Shown here: one piece after another, positions 44,168 through 53,658 of the stretch
Layout of the letters: the number at the start of each line of letters is the position of its first letter
Numbering within the stretch: the first letter of the stretch is position 1
NCBI GenBank assembly: GCA_048267245.1
Contig: JBLWXV010000001.1
Span: forward strand, 1,674,001 to 1,738,000
Direction: 5' to 3'
Length of the DNA stretch: 64,000 nucleotides
Origin: JBLWXV01 sp048267245
GTDB taxonomy: Bacteria > Bdellovibrionota > Bacteriovoracia > Bacteriovoracales > Bacteriovoracaceae
The notes under the pieces: model-generated
Databases searched by the model: none
What the model was told of the DNA's origin: nothing
What the model saw: the letters and a program-made list of their open reading frames with translations, nothing else
Position numbers and translations under genes: made by a program

Positions 44168-44382
44168 TCTTTCCTCTGGCACAGTATCTACTTATTTATC
44201 TATTTTAGTCGCAGTGGTGGATTTCGCTCGCGTCTCACCGGCGCTTGAATAAATAAACAATGGCTTAGCTTAGTTCGTATCGATAATTCAACGACTTAAC
44301 TTTAGCCTTGAGGCGCAAATAAACTGTGGCAATTTTAAGACTGATCGGAATAGTTGGGAATTAACTTGAGGCGGGACTAAGA

Positions 44383-44409
44383 AGACCCCGAAGCAGGAGC
44401 TCGGGGTCT
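44383..44409 (-). terminator. Terminator hairpin after thioredoxin reductase
   Basis: Stem AGACCCCGA (44383-44391) / TCGGGGTCT (44401-44409), 9-base loop, 9 bp after the trxB stop. On the minus strand it is followed by the moderately T-rich TTCTTAG. Confidence 0.65.
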
Positions 44410-44418
44410 ATAAAGGTC

Positions 44419-45351
44419 TTAATGAGCGTTTTCTTCTAACCAGCGCTCAGCGCGAATTGCGGCCTCACAGCCACTTCCGGCGGCACTAATGGCCTGGCGA
44501 TAGTAGGAATCTTGAACATCGCCACAGGCAAAGACGCCGGGCACGTTTGTATCGGGGTGCTTGCCAGCGGTCTTGATAAAGCCGTGGTCATCAAGCTCCA
44601 CTTGGCCTTGAAGAAAAGAAGTATTTGGCGTGTGCCCGATGGCGAGAAAGAAGCCATCAGTTGCACGCTCTGTGACTTCTCCAGTTTGAAGATTCTTCAC
44701 GCGAATGCCAGTGACGCCAGAGTCATCGGCAATGATCTCTTCAACTCCAGTATTCCAAAGAAAGTCGATCTTAGGGTTATTCATCGCGCGCTCTTGCATC
44801 GGCTTTGAAGCGCGAAGGGTGTCTCTTCTGTGAATGACAGTGACTTTGTCGGCAAATTTTGTGAGAAAAGTTGCCTCTTCCATAGCGGTATCTCCGCCGC
44901 CAACAATGTGGACAACTTTTCCGCGATAGAAGAAACCATCACAGGTGGCACAGGCACTCACGCCCTTGCCGATGAGCTTCATCTCATTGGGAAGACCCAG
45001 GTATTTGGCCGAAGCACCAGTCGAAATAATAATTGATTCGGCCAGGTACTCGCTGCCATTTTCACAAGTGATTTTAAATGGGCGAGTTTTTAGGTCGACA
45101 TTGCTGACGTGAGTGGCGATGTACTCAGCTCCAAAGCGCGCCGCCTGTTGCTTGAGCTTCATCATAAGGTCTGGTCCCATCACTCCCTCGGGAAAGCCTG
45201 GGAAGTTTTCAACGTCTGTCGTTGTTGTGAGCTGACCGCCCGGCTCGTGACCTTCGAGCACGAGGGGCTCAAGATTGGCGCGAGCGGCGTAGATAGCAGC
45301 AGTATGTCCGGCGGGGCCAGAACCAATGATAACAACTTTTCTCTTACTCAA
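44419..45351 (-). CDS. trxB: Thioredoxin-disulfide reductase
   Basis: 310 residues, the family length. FAD motif GSGPAGHTAAIYAARANL, NADPH motif GGGDTAMEEATFL and the redox-active CATC at 134-137 are all present. It passes electrons from NADPH to thioredoxin in the cytoplasm. The start is TTG at 45351 with AAGGAG upstream. The small conserved gene at 45393 lies 41 bp upstream on the same strand and may be co-transcribed. It may matter for the neighbouring cysteine-rich protein, but trxB is general housekeeping. Confidence 0.93.
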   Translation of the reverse strand: MSKRKVVIIGSGPAGHTAAIYAARANLEPLVLEGHEPGGQLTTTTDVENFPGFPEGVMGPDLMMKLKQQAARFGAEYIATHVSNVDLKTRPFKITCENGSEYLAESIIISTGASAKYLGLPNEMKLIGKGVSACATCDGFFYRGKVVHIVGGGDTAMEEATFLTKFADKVTVIHRRDTLRASKPMQERAMNNPKIDFLWNTGVEEIIADDSGVTGIRVKNLQTGEVTERATDGFFLAIGHTPNTSFLQGQVELDDHGFIKTAGKHPDTNVPGVFACGDVQDSYYRQAISAAGSGCEAAIRAERWLEENAH

Positions 45352-45392
45352 AGTGTTTCTCCTTAAACGTGAATATGGGCGTGAGGGAAGAA

Positions 45393-45623
45393 CTAGTCTT
45401 CGCTTTGCTCTTCATCATCCATAGATGAAGCGTAAGCTGACTCTTCTAGGCTGTGGTGTTTCTTGATGGCCTCTGGACGGTCATCTTTTTCAGGATTGAG
45501 CTCGTAGAATGCTTTTACGCAAATGAGTTCTTCTGGGTGTGGCGCTTTCTTTGTGGTTTTAAAGGTCTCACCAGTGATGGTGCAATCGTATCTAAAAATC
45601 TGCTTCTTCTGCTTGCGCGCCAT
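45393..45623 (-). CDS. Small conserved hypothetical protein
   Basis: 76 residues. A basic start (MARKQKKQIFRYDCTITGE) with KTTKKAPHPEELICVKAFYELNPEKDDRP and an acidic tail. The two cysteines are far apart and no zinc motif is formed. No function recognised. AGGATA precedes the ATG. Its codon use and dense charge pattern look like a real small protein, and it is probably in an operon with trxB. Confidence 0.6.
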   Translation of the reverse strand: MARKQKKQIFRYDCTITGETFKTTKKAPHPEELICVKAFYELNPEKDDRPEAIKKHHSLEESAYASSMDDEEQSED

Positions 45624-45739
45624 GTTGTATCCTGAAAATTTAAGGGCTTAAGTATTGTTCTGAGTGACTTTATAGCGCTTTTATTGCCCACCGACAAGGA
45701 CCTCGGCACAAGTAAGGAGACGGGGAGAGGATTAACCCC

Positions 45740-45767
45740 TTGGCGTAGCGGCAAGACGTGGTAGAAT
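45740..45767 (+). promoter_or_regulatory. Predicted promoter of the outer-membrane-type gene pair
   Basis: TTGGCG (45740-45745), 16-bp spacer, TAGAAT (45762-45767). The first gene starts at 45828, giving a leader of about 54 bases. Confidence 0.4.
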
Positions 45768-45827
45768 ATTTTTAAGCCTTTGAACTTAAAAGGATTTTAA
45801 GATCACTCGCAAGAGTAGGACGGATAC

Positions 45828-47408
45828 TTGAGCAGGAAGCCAAAAACCATCCTTTTTACCGTAATCTCCCTCTTTATCGCGGCGGCGCCGTCGTGGGCCT
45901 TTGAGGTACCCTCAATTCAAGTTCTTGAAGTAAGTGGAAGTGGTCGCAGCATTTTGCTCGAAAGAGGCGAGAGTGAAGGTCTAAAAAATGGGACTGTGGC
46001 CAAGTTCTATCTCCAGCAGGGAAGTGCGGACGCACCCAAACTTGTTCCCGTTGCCTTTGGCCGCGCAGTCAAAGTGAAGCAGACAACATCTTACTGGTAT
46101 CTAAAGCAAATCCAGTACGCCGCAGTTATTAAACCTGGAGCGAAGCTCGTATTTATCGAAAAGAATAACGATGTTCTTCCGGGTCGATCAGATGTTCAGG
46201 TCGATCAAAAGCAAGTCGTTCTCACCGAGAGCTCGAGCGAGATTAAGTATATCGAAGACGAAAAGCGCGGAATTCCAAAAGAGTTGGTGGGGAGCGAAGA
46301 CGATCAAGAGGTCATTGAGGAGCTTGGTTCAACACAAACTCATGAGACTGCCCAAATTGAGGCCAAGCAATTTGACAACTGGGCGACCTCACCAGGGCTT
46401 GATTACGTTGAAACCTATATGAAGGAAGTGCAGAAAAAGAATATTGCTACTCCTGAAAATCATATAAATGCCAAAGCTCTCAAGAGAGACTACAACGAGA
46501 AACTCACTGCCTCTCAAGCCGACGGAGTCGCTAAGAAAGTCAACTCTCTTAAAAATGGACTTGGAGATCTCTACTGGAAACAAGAGCGTGATGAAGTTAT
46601 TCAATCGACTCAAAAGCGCGTGGTTATTAATAACGTTTATCAAGACTCGCTAGAAAAGAGAAATCAGACCCGCACTAAGCCCATTTCTGAAATTGCCCTG
46701 GCCAAGGCCAAAAGAGAGGGCCCGCGTTGGTCAAGTGATATGAATGATCAAGAGCTCAGAGAGTATGTGGTACGCACGGGTATTAGTGCTGAGACCATCA
46801 GGCAGCGCACGGCGATTAACGAACTCAACTCCCACGAAATTTCTCTGCACTTAGCAACTTCACTGCTTGATCACACCAGTCAGGATGATCAAAATCATCG
46901 CGGCAGAACTTATGCCTTTTCACTAGGCTATGAGTACCACATGTCGCGGATCTTTAAGAATTGGTTGCGCTGGAGTGTGGAGGGATCACTTGAGTGGAGC
47001 CGTGGGCGCTATCAAATCGGACCTATTAATAATGGAACTTTCCAAGAGGGCGCCTACAAGTTAATGGTTAATTACTACGTCTATAATCGCCCCACAACCG
47101 TGAGTGATGTCATTGTCTATGTTGGTAGTGGAATAAAAGTTGGTGAGGCAGATGCTGGTAGCTATGATATTGAACAGAAATTAAGCTATAGCATGACCGC
47201 GTTTCCCATCCTTCAGATTGGGACAAAGTATCGCTTTATCTCAGGGGATGAAGTTGATAATGCCGTCGGCGTCGGCTTTGGCATCAATGCAAAACTCTCA
47301 ATTGAACCCCTTAGTTATTCACTTGAAAATGAACCCTCAGATGTGGTGGACGGCTCCTTTAGCGTGACCGACACCCGGCTTTATCTGGGGATGAGCATGT
47401 ACTTCTAG
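45828..47408 (+). CDS. Outer-membrane-type protein with N-terminal conserved domain and C-terminal barrel-like region
   Basis: 526 residues. Signal peptide (about 1-24, ends SWAF). Residues 25-110 (VLEVSGSGRSILLERGESEGLKNGTVAKFYL) recur in the next gene's product and resemble the small beta-domains that end FlgT or CsgG-like proteins, a weak comparison. A charged middle (110-320) is followed by amphipathic strands finishing in MSMYF, a barrel-like end. The TTG start follows AGGA. The next gene begins 9 bp after the stop. Confidence 0.6.
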   Translation: MSRKPKTILFTVISLFIAAAPSWAFEVPSIQVLEVSGSGRSILLERGESEGLKNGTVAKFYLQQGSADAPKLVPVAFGRAVKVKQTTSYWYLKQIQYAAVIKPGAKLVFIEKNNDVLPGRSDVQVDQKQVVLTESSSEIKYIEDEKRGIPKELVGSEDDQEVIEELGSTQTHETAQIEAKQFDNWATSPGLDYVETYMKEVQKKNIATPENHINAKALKRDYNEKLTASQADGVAKKVNSLKNGLGDLYWKQERDEVIQSTQKRVVINNVYQDSLEKRNQTRTKPISEIALAKAKREGPRWSSDMNDQELREYVVRTGISAETIRQRTAINELNSHEISLHLATSLLDHTSQDDQNHRGRTYAFSLGYEYHMSRIFKNWLRWSVEGSLEWSRGRYQIGPINNGTFQEGAYKLMVNYYVYNRPTTVSDVIVYVGSGIKVGEADAGSYDIEQKLSYSMTAFPILQIGTKYRFISGDEVDNAVGVGFGINAKLSIEPLSYSLENEPSDVVDGSFSVTDTRLYLGMSMYF

Positions 47409-47417
47409 GAGCCTTTG

Positions 47418-48536
47418 ATGAAAGCCTTTGCCCTCGTAACTCTCATAAGCGCGATGACACTCTTAAGCACCGCTAGCGCCCTTGAGATTGATGAAAAGCT
47501 TACTCTGCGCATTTTAAAGACTTCTAATACGAAGAAGACCATTCTCATTAACCGCGGCCTTGAAGATGGCCTAGTGGTTGGAGATCACGCAAAATTCTTT
47601 CTCACAACTGGAGTAATCGCGCGCGGAGTTGTCGTAAAGGCTTCTCCTACGAGAAGTATTTGGAGCTTCTATCGCATAATCGATCCAGATTCTGTAGTCA
47701 CTGAAAAGGTGATGAATTTAAAGATTTCAACTCCGCTTAAATTGACCGAGGATTCATCAAAAGCTCTTCACTACGAACCAGTAGCTGCTAGCGGCAGCGA
47801 GACAATTAGAGTTTCTCGCGGGGATCAGATTCCTAGTGGAGTTGAAGTTCTCGACTCTAGAGAAGAACTCTCAACTGACGAGCAAGATGAACTATCACAA
47901 ATGGAATCAAATTCATCGATGAATAATGTGGTTACTGTGACGGGAACGCATTCCAGAAGAACGTGGGAAGTCTTTGGGATGCTCCATCTCTCAAGCCTCT
48001 CGGGAGAATACACCGAGGGCGATAATGAGGGTGTCGACGCCAAGGACTCGGCCCTGGCGCTCTCTCTTGGTGTGGAGAAGTACTTTGCCGCTCCCAATAG
48101 TTTTCTAGGAGATCTTTCTTTTGGTCTTTTTATTCACAAGCGCTCAACCAGTGCTGGAGCGGCTATCATTGCGAGCCAAGACTGGACAGAGTTTGGGGTG
48201 AGTGGGAGTTATCACTTCTATAATAAGCCGCTTAGTTTCTCGCGCCCAATTATTTATGCCAATCTAGCGGCCGGTATCGGAACGGTGGATATCACTCAAG
48301 AAGTTAACACAACTACGGCAGTGAGTTCTGAAACACAAAGTGGGTCATCCAATTTCTTCTCGCTTGGAATTGGAGCAAAATACTATCTGCCGAATGGTTT
48401 TGGAGCGCGCGGATTACTTGATTATTATACTTCTGGCGCGAGCTTTGAGATTGAAGATACCACTGGAAATAGCTCGGAGACTACGCTTGCAGTGAGCGGT
48501 TTGCGCATCCAGCTGGGGCTCTCCTACCGTTTTTAG
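47418..48536 (+). CDS. Outer-membrane-type protein, partner and relative of the preceding gene
   Basis: 372 residues. Signal peptide (about 1-22). Residues 25-110 (TLRILKTSNTKKTILINRGLEDGLVVGDHAKFFL) match the equivalent domain of the preceding product, and the C-terminus ends in LGLSYRF after amphipathic strands, as in outer-membrane barrels. The middle charged part is much shorter. The ATG at 47418 with AGGAG at 47407-47411 is chosen over a TTG at 47415. Probably an ancient duplication; function unknown. Confidence 0.6.
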   Translation: MKAFALVTLISAMTLLSTASALEIDEKLTLRILKTSNTKKTILINRGLEDGLVVGDHAKFFLTTGVIARGVVVKASPTRSIWSFYRIIDPDSVVTEKVMNLKISTPLKLTEDSSKALHYEPVAASGSETIRVSRGDQIPSGVEVLDSREELSTDEQDELSQMESNSSMNNVVTVTGTHSRRTWEVFGMLHLSSLSGEYTEGDNEGVDAKDSALALSLGVEKYFAAPNSFLGDLSFGLFIHKRSTSAGAAIIASQDWTEFGVSGSYHFYNKPLSFSRPIIYANLAAGIGTVDITQEVNTTTAVSSETQSGSSNFFSLGIGAKYYLPNGFGARGLLDYYTSGASFEIEDTTGNSSETTLAVSGLRIQLGLSYRF

Positions 48537-48612
48537 GTCATACTTGACCTCCTTTCTCGATCAGACTCTGTAGTAAAAGAGGAAAAAACGCTCACATGGC
48601 AAGTCTTTCCTA

Positions 48613-48655
48613 CCGATAATGTACTAGATTAGGCCTCAATGGATCGAGGCCTTTA
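48613..48655 (+). promoter_or_regulatory. Possible flagellar -10 and leader hairpin of the flagellin gene
   Basis: CCGATAAT at 48613-48620 resembles a sigma-28 -10, although no TAAA lies at the right distance. It is followed by a perfect hairpin AGGCCTC / GAGGCCT (48631-48637 with 48646-48652, 8-base loop, then TTTAG) that would sit at the 5' end of the mRNA, 26 bases before the start codon. Confidence 0.4.
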
Positions 48656-48678
48656 GTATGTTTTAGGGAAGATTAGGC

Positions 48679-49503
48679 ATGCGTATTGGCAGCAACATTC
48701 AGGCGATAAGCGCCATCCGTAGGATGGGTCAGGTCGGTCGTACGATTGAAGTTGAAAATCATCGCTTGGCCTCTGGTGATCGCATTTACGAAGCGGCCGC
48801 CGATCCCTCTGGACTTGCCATTAGTGAAAAAATGGGAAGTATCATTCGCGGCCAAGTTCAGGCGCAAAGAAATATCAACGATGGTCTCTCGGCAATGCAA
48901 GTGGCAGAAGGTTCACTTGGAATTGTGCAGGATATGGGAGTGAGACTCAAAGAGCTCGCTCTTCAAGCGGCCAACGACACTCTAAGCGAAACTGAGCGTA
49001 GAATTGTCGACCGCGAATTCCAAGAGACTAAGCGTGAGATGAATAGAATCGTTAAGTCGACTGACTACAATGGTAGACGCTTGCTCGATCCCAGTACAGG
49101 ACCTTACGGAATTCAAGTTGGCGTTCACGGAAGTTCAGAGACCAATCAAATTTCTTACGACTTTGGCCGCGTCGTTAAAGATGGAAGTTTTGGTCTCTCC
49201 GGACTTTCTGTAGGAACGAAAGAGGGAGCGCAAAGAGCAATCTCAAAAGTTGATAGCAGTATCCATGAACTCTCTCGCTCAAGGGCCGACCTTGCCAGTA
49301 TCACCACAAAGATGGGAAGTGCCCTCACCAGCATGCAGATTCACCACGAAAATAGCTCCGCGGCCAAGAGTCGAATTAGAGACAACGATGTTGCAGTTGG
49401 CGTTTCGAAAAGAGCTGTGGCCAGCATTCAACAGTCGGCATCTGCTTCAATGTTAGATATAGTGACTAAGAGACCACAGGGCGCACTAAGACTATTGGAG
49501 TAG
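48679..49503 (+). CDS. fliC: Flagellin
   Basis: 274 residues, the compact flagellin form with only D0/D1 regions. The N-terminal RLASGDRIYEAAADPSGLAISEKM and RNINDGLSAMQVAEGSL, and the C-terminal helix ending ALRLLE, are flagellin hallmarks. The first residues (MRIGSNIQAISAIRRMG) depart from the usual NTNxxSLxAQRxL start. It forms the filament through the flagellar export apparatus. The next gene starts 7 bp after the stop, an odd arrangement as it encodes an unrelated enzyme. Confidence 0.88.
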   Translation: MRIGSNIQAISAIRRMGQVGRTIEVENHRLASGDRIYEAAADPSGLAISEKMGSIIRGQVQAQRNINDGLSAMQVAEGSLGIVQDMGVRLKELALQAANDTLSETERRIVDREFQETKREMNRIVKSTDYNGRRLLDPSTGPYGIQVGVHGSSETNQISYDFGRVVKDGSFGLSGLSVGTKEGAQRAISKVDSSIHELSRSRADLASITTKMGSALTSMQIHHENSSAAKSRIRDNDVAVGVSKRAVASIQQSASASMLDIVTKRPQGALRLLE

Positions 49504-49509
49504 AATTTC

Positions 49510-51024
49510 ATGTCACCACGTCAGCACTTTTACCTCTTATCTGGGGCCATTTTTCTTGTTACTGGCCTTTTGAGTCTTCTCTATCCCTTGTGGCTTTGGT
49601 CCTTTGCGATCACAGTTCCGCTCTTTGCCCTAGGGGTCTACGAGACGATTCAAAAGCGTCATACCATTATGCGAATCTATCCTCTTGTGGGGCGCATGCG
49701 CTATTGGATGGAGGATCTTCGTCCCAAAATTTATCAGTACTTCATTGAGAGTGACACTGATGGTACCCCGATTAACCGCAATATTCGCTCCCTGATCTAC
49801 CAGCGCGCTAAGCGTGAGCTCTCGACAAAGGCGTTTGGAACCCAAGAGAACGTTAACGCCGTTGGATATGAATGGGTTCAGCACAGCCTCTATCCGCTGG
49901 GACTCGACTTTTATAAATTAGATGATCTACGTGTGAAGATCGGTTCGCCCGCGTGTAAGAAACCCTATAGTGCGAGCATTCTCAATATCTCGGCCATGAG
50001 TTTTGGCTCGCTCTCAAAAAATGCGATTCTCGCTCTCAATAAAGGAGCGAAGATGGGAGGCTTTGCCCACAACACAGGTGAAGGTGGCCTCTCTCCTTAT
50101 CACATCGCTGGCGGAGGAGACATTATTTGGCAAATTGGAACCGGCTACTTTGGAGCGCGAGATGAACACGGACGATTTTGTCCTCAGAAATTTAAAGAAA
50201 AGGCGAGTCTTGAGCAAGTAAAGATGATTGAGCTTAAACTCTCTCAAGGGGCGAAACCCGGTCATGGAGGGATTTTGCCAGCGGCTAAGAATACACAGGA
50301 AATCGCATCTATTAGGGGAGTGATTGCTCATACTGATGTAATGAGTCCCTCAGGCCACACTGAATTTAATGATCCTGCTAGCATGCTCGCCTTCATAGAA
50401 AAGTTGCGCGAATTGAGTGGGGGCAAACCCATTGGGATTAAGATGTGTGTGGGCTCATTTGGAGAGGTAGATGATCTTATTGGTCTAATGTCCAGTAAGG
50501 ACAGTTACCCCGACTATATTGCAATTGATGGAGCCGAAGGGGGCACTGGGGCCGCTCCCTTAGAGTTTTCAAACCGCATGGGAACCCCCTTAACTGATGG
50601 TCTCGTTCACGTCACCAATAGACTGAGAGAATATAATTTAAATAAGAAAATTAAAGTCATCGCTGGTGGAAAGATATTTACCGCCTTTGATGTTATTAGG
50701 GTTCTCTCTCTTGGGGCTGATCTTTGCTACAGCGCAAGAGGGATGATGCTCTCCATGGGCTGTATTCAGGCCTTAATTTGCAACACCAATCGCTGTCCTA
50801 GTGGTGTTGCCACTCAAGATCCAGAATTTATGAGAGGTCTAGTGGTCGAGGATAAGTACAAGAGAGTGGCCCACTTTCACGGGGCCACTCTAGAAGCTGT
50901 TGCTGAAATGCTCTCTGCGATGGGAGTGAAGCATGTGACAGATCTTACTCGCAAGCACATTTATCGCAGAGTTGAAGACAATGTGGTGCTTACTTACAAT
51001 GAAATCTATCCACCTACGCGCTAG
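49510..51024 (+). CDS. FMN-binding glutamate-synthase-family protein, membrane anchored
   Basis: 504 residues. Two hydrophobic N-terminal helices (about 5-45) precede the GltB-like FMN barrel: ISAMSFGSLSKNAILALNKGAKMGGFAHNTGEGGLSPYHIAGGGDIIWQIGTGYFG, SQGAKPGHGGILP, and the cluster loop CNTNRCPSGVATQ. The glutaminase domain of full glutamate synthase is missing. Stand-alone members are annotated as glutamate synthase but their substrate is not established. The stop TAG and the convergent gene's stop share the palindrome CTAG at 51021-51024. Confidence 0.8.
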   Translation: MSPRQHFYLLSGAIFLVTGLLSLLYPLWLWSFAITVPLFALGVYETIQKRHTIMRIYPLVGRMRYWMEDLRPKIYQYFIESDTDGTPINRNIRSLIYQRAKRELSTKAFGTQENVNAVGYEWVQHSLYPLGLDFYKLDDLRVKIGSPACKKPYSASILNISAMSFGSLSKNAILALNKGAKMGGFAHNTGEGGLSPYHIAGGGDIIWQIGTGYFGARDEHGRFCPQKFKEKASLEQVKMIELKLSQGAKPGHGGILPAAKNTQEIASIRGVIAHTDVMSPSGHTEFNDPASMLAFIEKLRELSGGKPIGIKMCVGSFGEVDDLIGLMSSKDSYPDYIAIDGAEGGTGAAPLEFSNRMGTPLTDGLVHVTNRLREYNLNKKIKVIAGGKIFTAFDVIRVLSLGADLCYSARGMMLSMGCIQALICNTNRCPSGVATQDPEFMRGLVVEDKYKRVAHFHGATLEAVAEMLSAMGVKHVTDLTRKHIYRRVEDNVVLTYNEIYPPTR

Positions 51025-53519
51025 TTTTGAGCGACGTTGGGCCCACCTTCCTTAATGTGATGTCTTCCGGCAGCTAGATTTTTAAATGTCTCACTGTGTC
51101 CTGATGGCCAAGTGACTGTGACCTGATCGGCAGTCTTTGAATGACCAAGGCCAATATGTGCGGCAACTTCACCTTGGGCCGCGCTATTGTTGGCAAAGAC
51201 TTCTCGGTAGTATTTCTGGCCATCAACTTCGACAGTTACTTTAGTGCCAACACCCATGTGATTTGAGGTCGTTCCCTCAAAGCTTAGCCAAAGTGATTTC
51301 TCGTTCTTGTGAGTGTTCACAAAAGCTTCAAGTACAGGGAAGGGGGCAAGCTCACTTCCTACATCACAATTTCTAAGAATGAGATCTGGCCTTCCATCTC
51401 TATTAACATCGGCCACAACGCTCATGTATCCGTCACTCAAAGTACCTACACCCTCCATATGACCAATCTCTAAAAATTTGCCGTTGCCAAGGTTTTTATA
51501 GAGACGGTTGGCTTGATGGCCACCAAATGAGAGGGAAGCTTCTTTTCCGTCTTCCTTAATTCGTTCTTCGATGAGCATTTTCATATAAGTACTTTGAGTC
51601 TCTCCGCGCTTGCGCTCACCAACTCCATTTTTCATATGATTTAAGCTGGTGAGATTGGCGTGTTGAGCTTGAGCGAAAAGTGAGTCGATATTATGGCGCT
51701 TACTTGATCCACTCCATAGGCCGTTGACGAGATAGATGTCTTGGAGGCCATCGTTATCATAATCAATAAGGGTAACTCCTCCTGCTCCGTCACCTGTGTC
51801 GGTTAAACCTGAGGTTAAAGTGCGGTCAATAAATGTGCCGTCACCTAAATTCTTAAAGAATCGGATTCCTAGATTGGCGCTAGTGAGAGCCCGACGTTTC
51901 TTAGCGTTCTGGTATTCGGCCTGTAGTCTTTGCTGTGAAGTAAAGGTCGCATTTGACATGAGTATTTCTGGGTGCCCATCATTATCGAGATCCCCAGAAG
52001 CAACACCCATTCCATAACCAAGGTTTCTAATATTGATTTCTTGATTAACCTGAGAGAACTTTCCTTCCCCAGTATTTCTAAGAATGGGTGAGAGGTTGAG
52101 TTGATCGTCCATAATGACAATATCTACTTTGCCATCTTTATCAAAATCTGTGGCAACTGAGCCGTGAGGGTATAAACGAGTCAGTATTTTCTTAGGCACT
52201 GAATCTACAGTTGAATCTCTAAACTTTAATTGACCTTGATTTAAGAAAATTCCGTGAACAAGTTTTGAGTTATTCTCTGAGCTAGGATCATAGGCACTCA
52301 TCGAGAAATCTTTCTCTCCAGGAAAACCAATATAGACATCGAGAAGTCCATCATTATTATAGTCTGCAATCGCTAGGGGCATGGCGTACTCACGCAAAAT
52401 CTCAGAAGGGAATGCCCCGCCTACTTCCTCGAACTTACCATTATTGCCCTTAAATATGTGGACATCGCCAGTAAAGGAGTCACTGGCAAATCTCGTAACC
52501 AAGAGATCCTTTTGACCATCGTTGTCAAAGTCCACAAATGCAGCGGCTTTTGCCAAGGTGATCTTATTAACTTCAGGTGATTCTACTTGTTTAAACTCAC
52601 CAGATTCACTTCCTAACCACAAAGTAGAGGGTCCATAGTTGCCAACAAAAGCATCGAGATGGCCATCATTATTGATATCCTCAACAGCAAAGGCATAACC
52701 ACCTCTGCGCAGGGCTTCTAGGCGAGGATAGGTCTTTGCGCTATCAAAACCTAAATTTTGATTGGGGCGATTAAACGCTGGCTTGCGAGTTTGAACTAGG
52801 TGCTCGTGAGAGTTTAATTCAATGGCACTAATTTTCCACGGTGCAGAGGTTGAAGTACGTTCAAAAGTAATGACTTGAGTTGATCTCTTTTGAATGGGAA
52901 GTTTCTTGGAATTTGAACCGCGTATATCGATGCTAACTTCTGCTTTTAGTGAGAGAGAATCTTTGGTTATGATATCAGTCTGTTCGATCTTCTCTATTTT
53001 TGCCTGACTAAACTCTATATTTGAAAAGTCCTTCGTATACTCTTGTAGAGAGGAGATTAGCTTCTTGGTGCTGATTTTTTTTGCAGAGAGCTTACTCTTA
53101 GATGCCAGAGCAAAGTTAATACCATCAATGTTTTGAAAATCAGGATTAATGAGATTTGAAAAATCGGTTGATAGGATTTGATCTGACTTCTTTAGCAGCA
53201 ATTGGGTATCGTTAAATTTCTTTTGAGCAATTGATTGTCCAAAATCAAAGAGAACTCCGCTTTCAACTTCTCCAAGAATTTGCTCGAGTACCAATTGATT
53301 GATGTTGTCATTTTGCTTAATTAGGGCGGCATTTTTTAGATAATTCTCGGAGCCAATTTTCTCTTTAAAGTTAACTTTGCTAATCCTGTCATAATCAAGC
53401 GGGTACATCTGGGTTGCTTTTAAACTATCGAGCTGAGTTTCAAGAGTGAACTTTATTGACTCTGCCGCGCCAAGGGAAGGTCCAGCGGCCAAGATTAAGC
53501 TTAAAAGATAAGGGTTCAT
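51021..53519 (-). CDS. Secreted CRTAC1-like FG-GAP/VCBS protein with ASPIC/UnbV domain
   Basis: 832 residues. Signal peptide (about 1-18), an N-terminal region of about 240 residues without assignment, then at least seven DxDxDG-type calcium loops (for example DINNDGHLDAF, DFDNDGQKDLL, DYNNDGLLDVY, DVNRDGRPDLI) that form a beta-propeller, and a C-terminal ASPIC/UnbV domain (NHMGVGTKVTVEVDGQKYYREV..VTWPSGHSETF). Such proteins are surface or secreted adhesive or enzymatic proteins; role unknown. GGAG precedes the ATG. It is monocistronic. Confidence 0.82.
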   Translation of the reverse strand: MNPYLLSLILAAGPSLGAAESIKFTLETQLDSLKATQMYPLDYDRISKVNFKEKIGSENYLKNAALIKQNDNINQLVLEQILGEVESGVLFDFGQSIAQKKFNDTQLLLKKSDQILSTDFSNLINPDFQNIDGINFALASKSKLSAKKISTKKLISSLQEYTKDFSNIEFSQAKIEKIEQTDIITKDSLSLKAEVSIDIRGSNSKKLPIQKRSTQVITFERTSTSAPWKISAIELNSHEHLVQTRKPAFNRPNQNLGFDSAKTYPRLEALRRGGYAFAVEDINNDGHLDAFVGNYGPSTLWLGSESGEFKQVESPEVNKITLAKAAAFVDFDNDGQKDLLVTRFASDSFTGDVHIFKGNNGKFEEVGGAFPSEILREYAMPLAIADYNNDGLLDVYIGFPGEKDFSMSAYDPSSENNSKLVHGIFLNQGQLKFRDSTVDSVPKKILTRLYPHGSVATDFDKDGKVDIVIMDDQLNLSPILRNTGEGKFSQVNQEINIRNLGYGMGVASGDLDNDGHPEILMSNATFTSQQRLQAEYQNAKKRRALTSANLGIRFFKNLGDGTFIDRTLTSGLTDTGDGAGGVTLIDYDNDGLQDIYLVNGLWSGSSKRHNIDSLFAQAQHANLTSLNHMKNGVGERKRGETQSTYMKMLIEERIKEDGKEASLSFGGHQANRLYKNLGNGKFLEIGHMEGVGTLSDGYMSVVADVNRDGRPDLILRNCDVGSELAPFPVLEAFVNTHKNEKSLWLSFEGTTSNHMGVGTKVTVEVDGQKYYREVFANNSAAQGEVAAHIGLGHSKTADQVTVTWPSGHSETFKNLAAGRHHIKEGGPNVAQN

Positions 53520-53658
53520 GTTCGCTCCATGATTAGAATTTATAAATTAACTTTATGTTTTTAATTCTAAGTGAAGGCCGAATTTGGGTCAACGAAAGTC
53601 GGACATGCTGGAAATTATCGATGAAAAGTTCAGCAAAAAAATAAAAGAAAACAGCAGT

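Noticed and set aside
45670..45770. GC-rich tract resembling a small RNA or tRNA fragment
   Set aside because: No cloverleaf or acceptor-stem pairing could be drawn; it is better explained as the promoter region of the 45828 gene.
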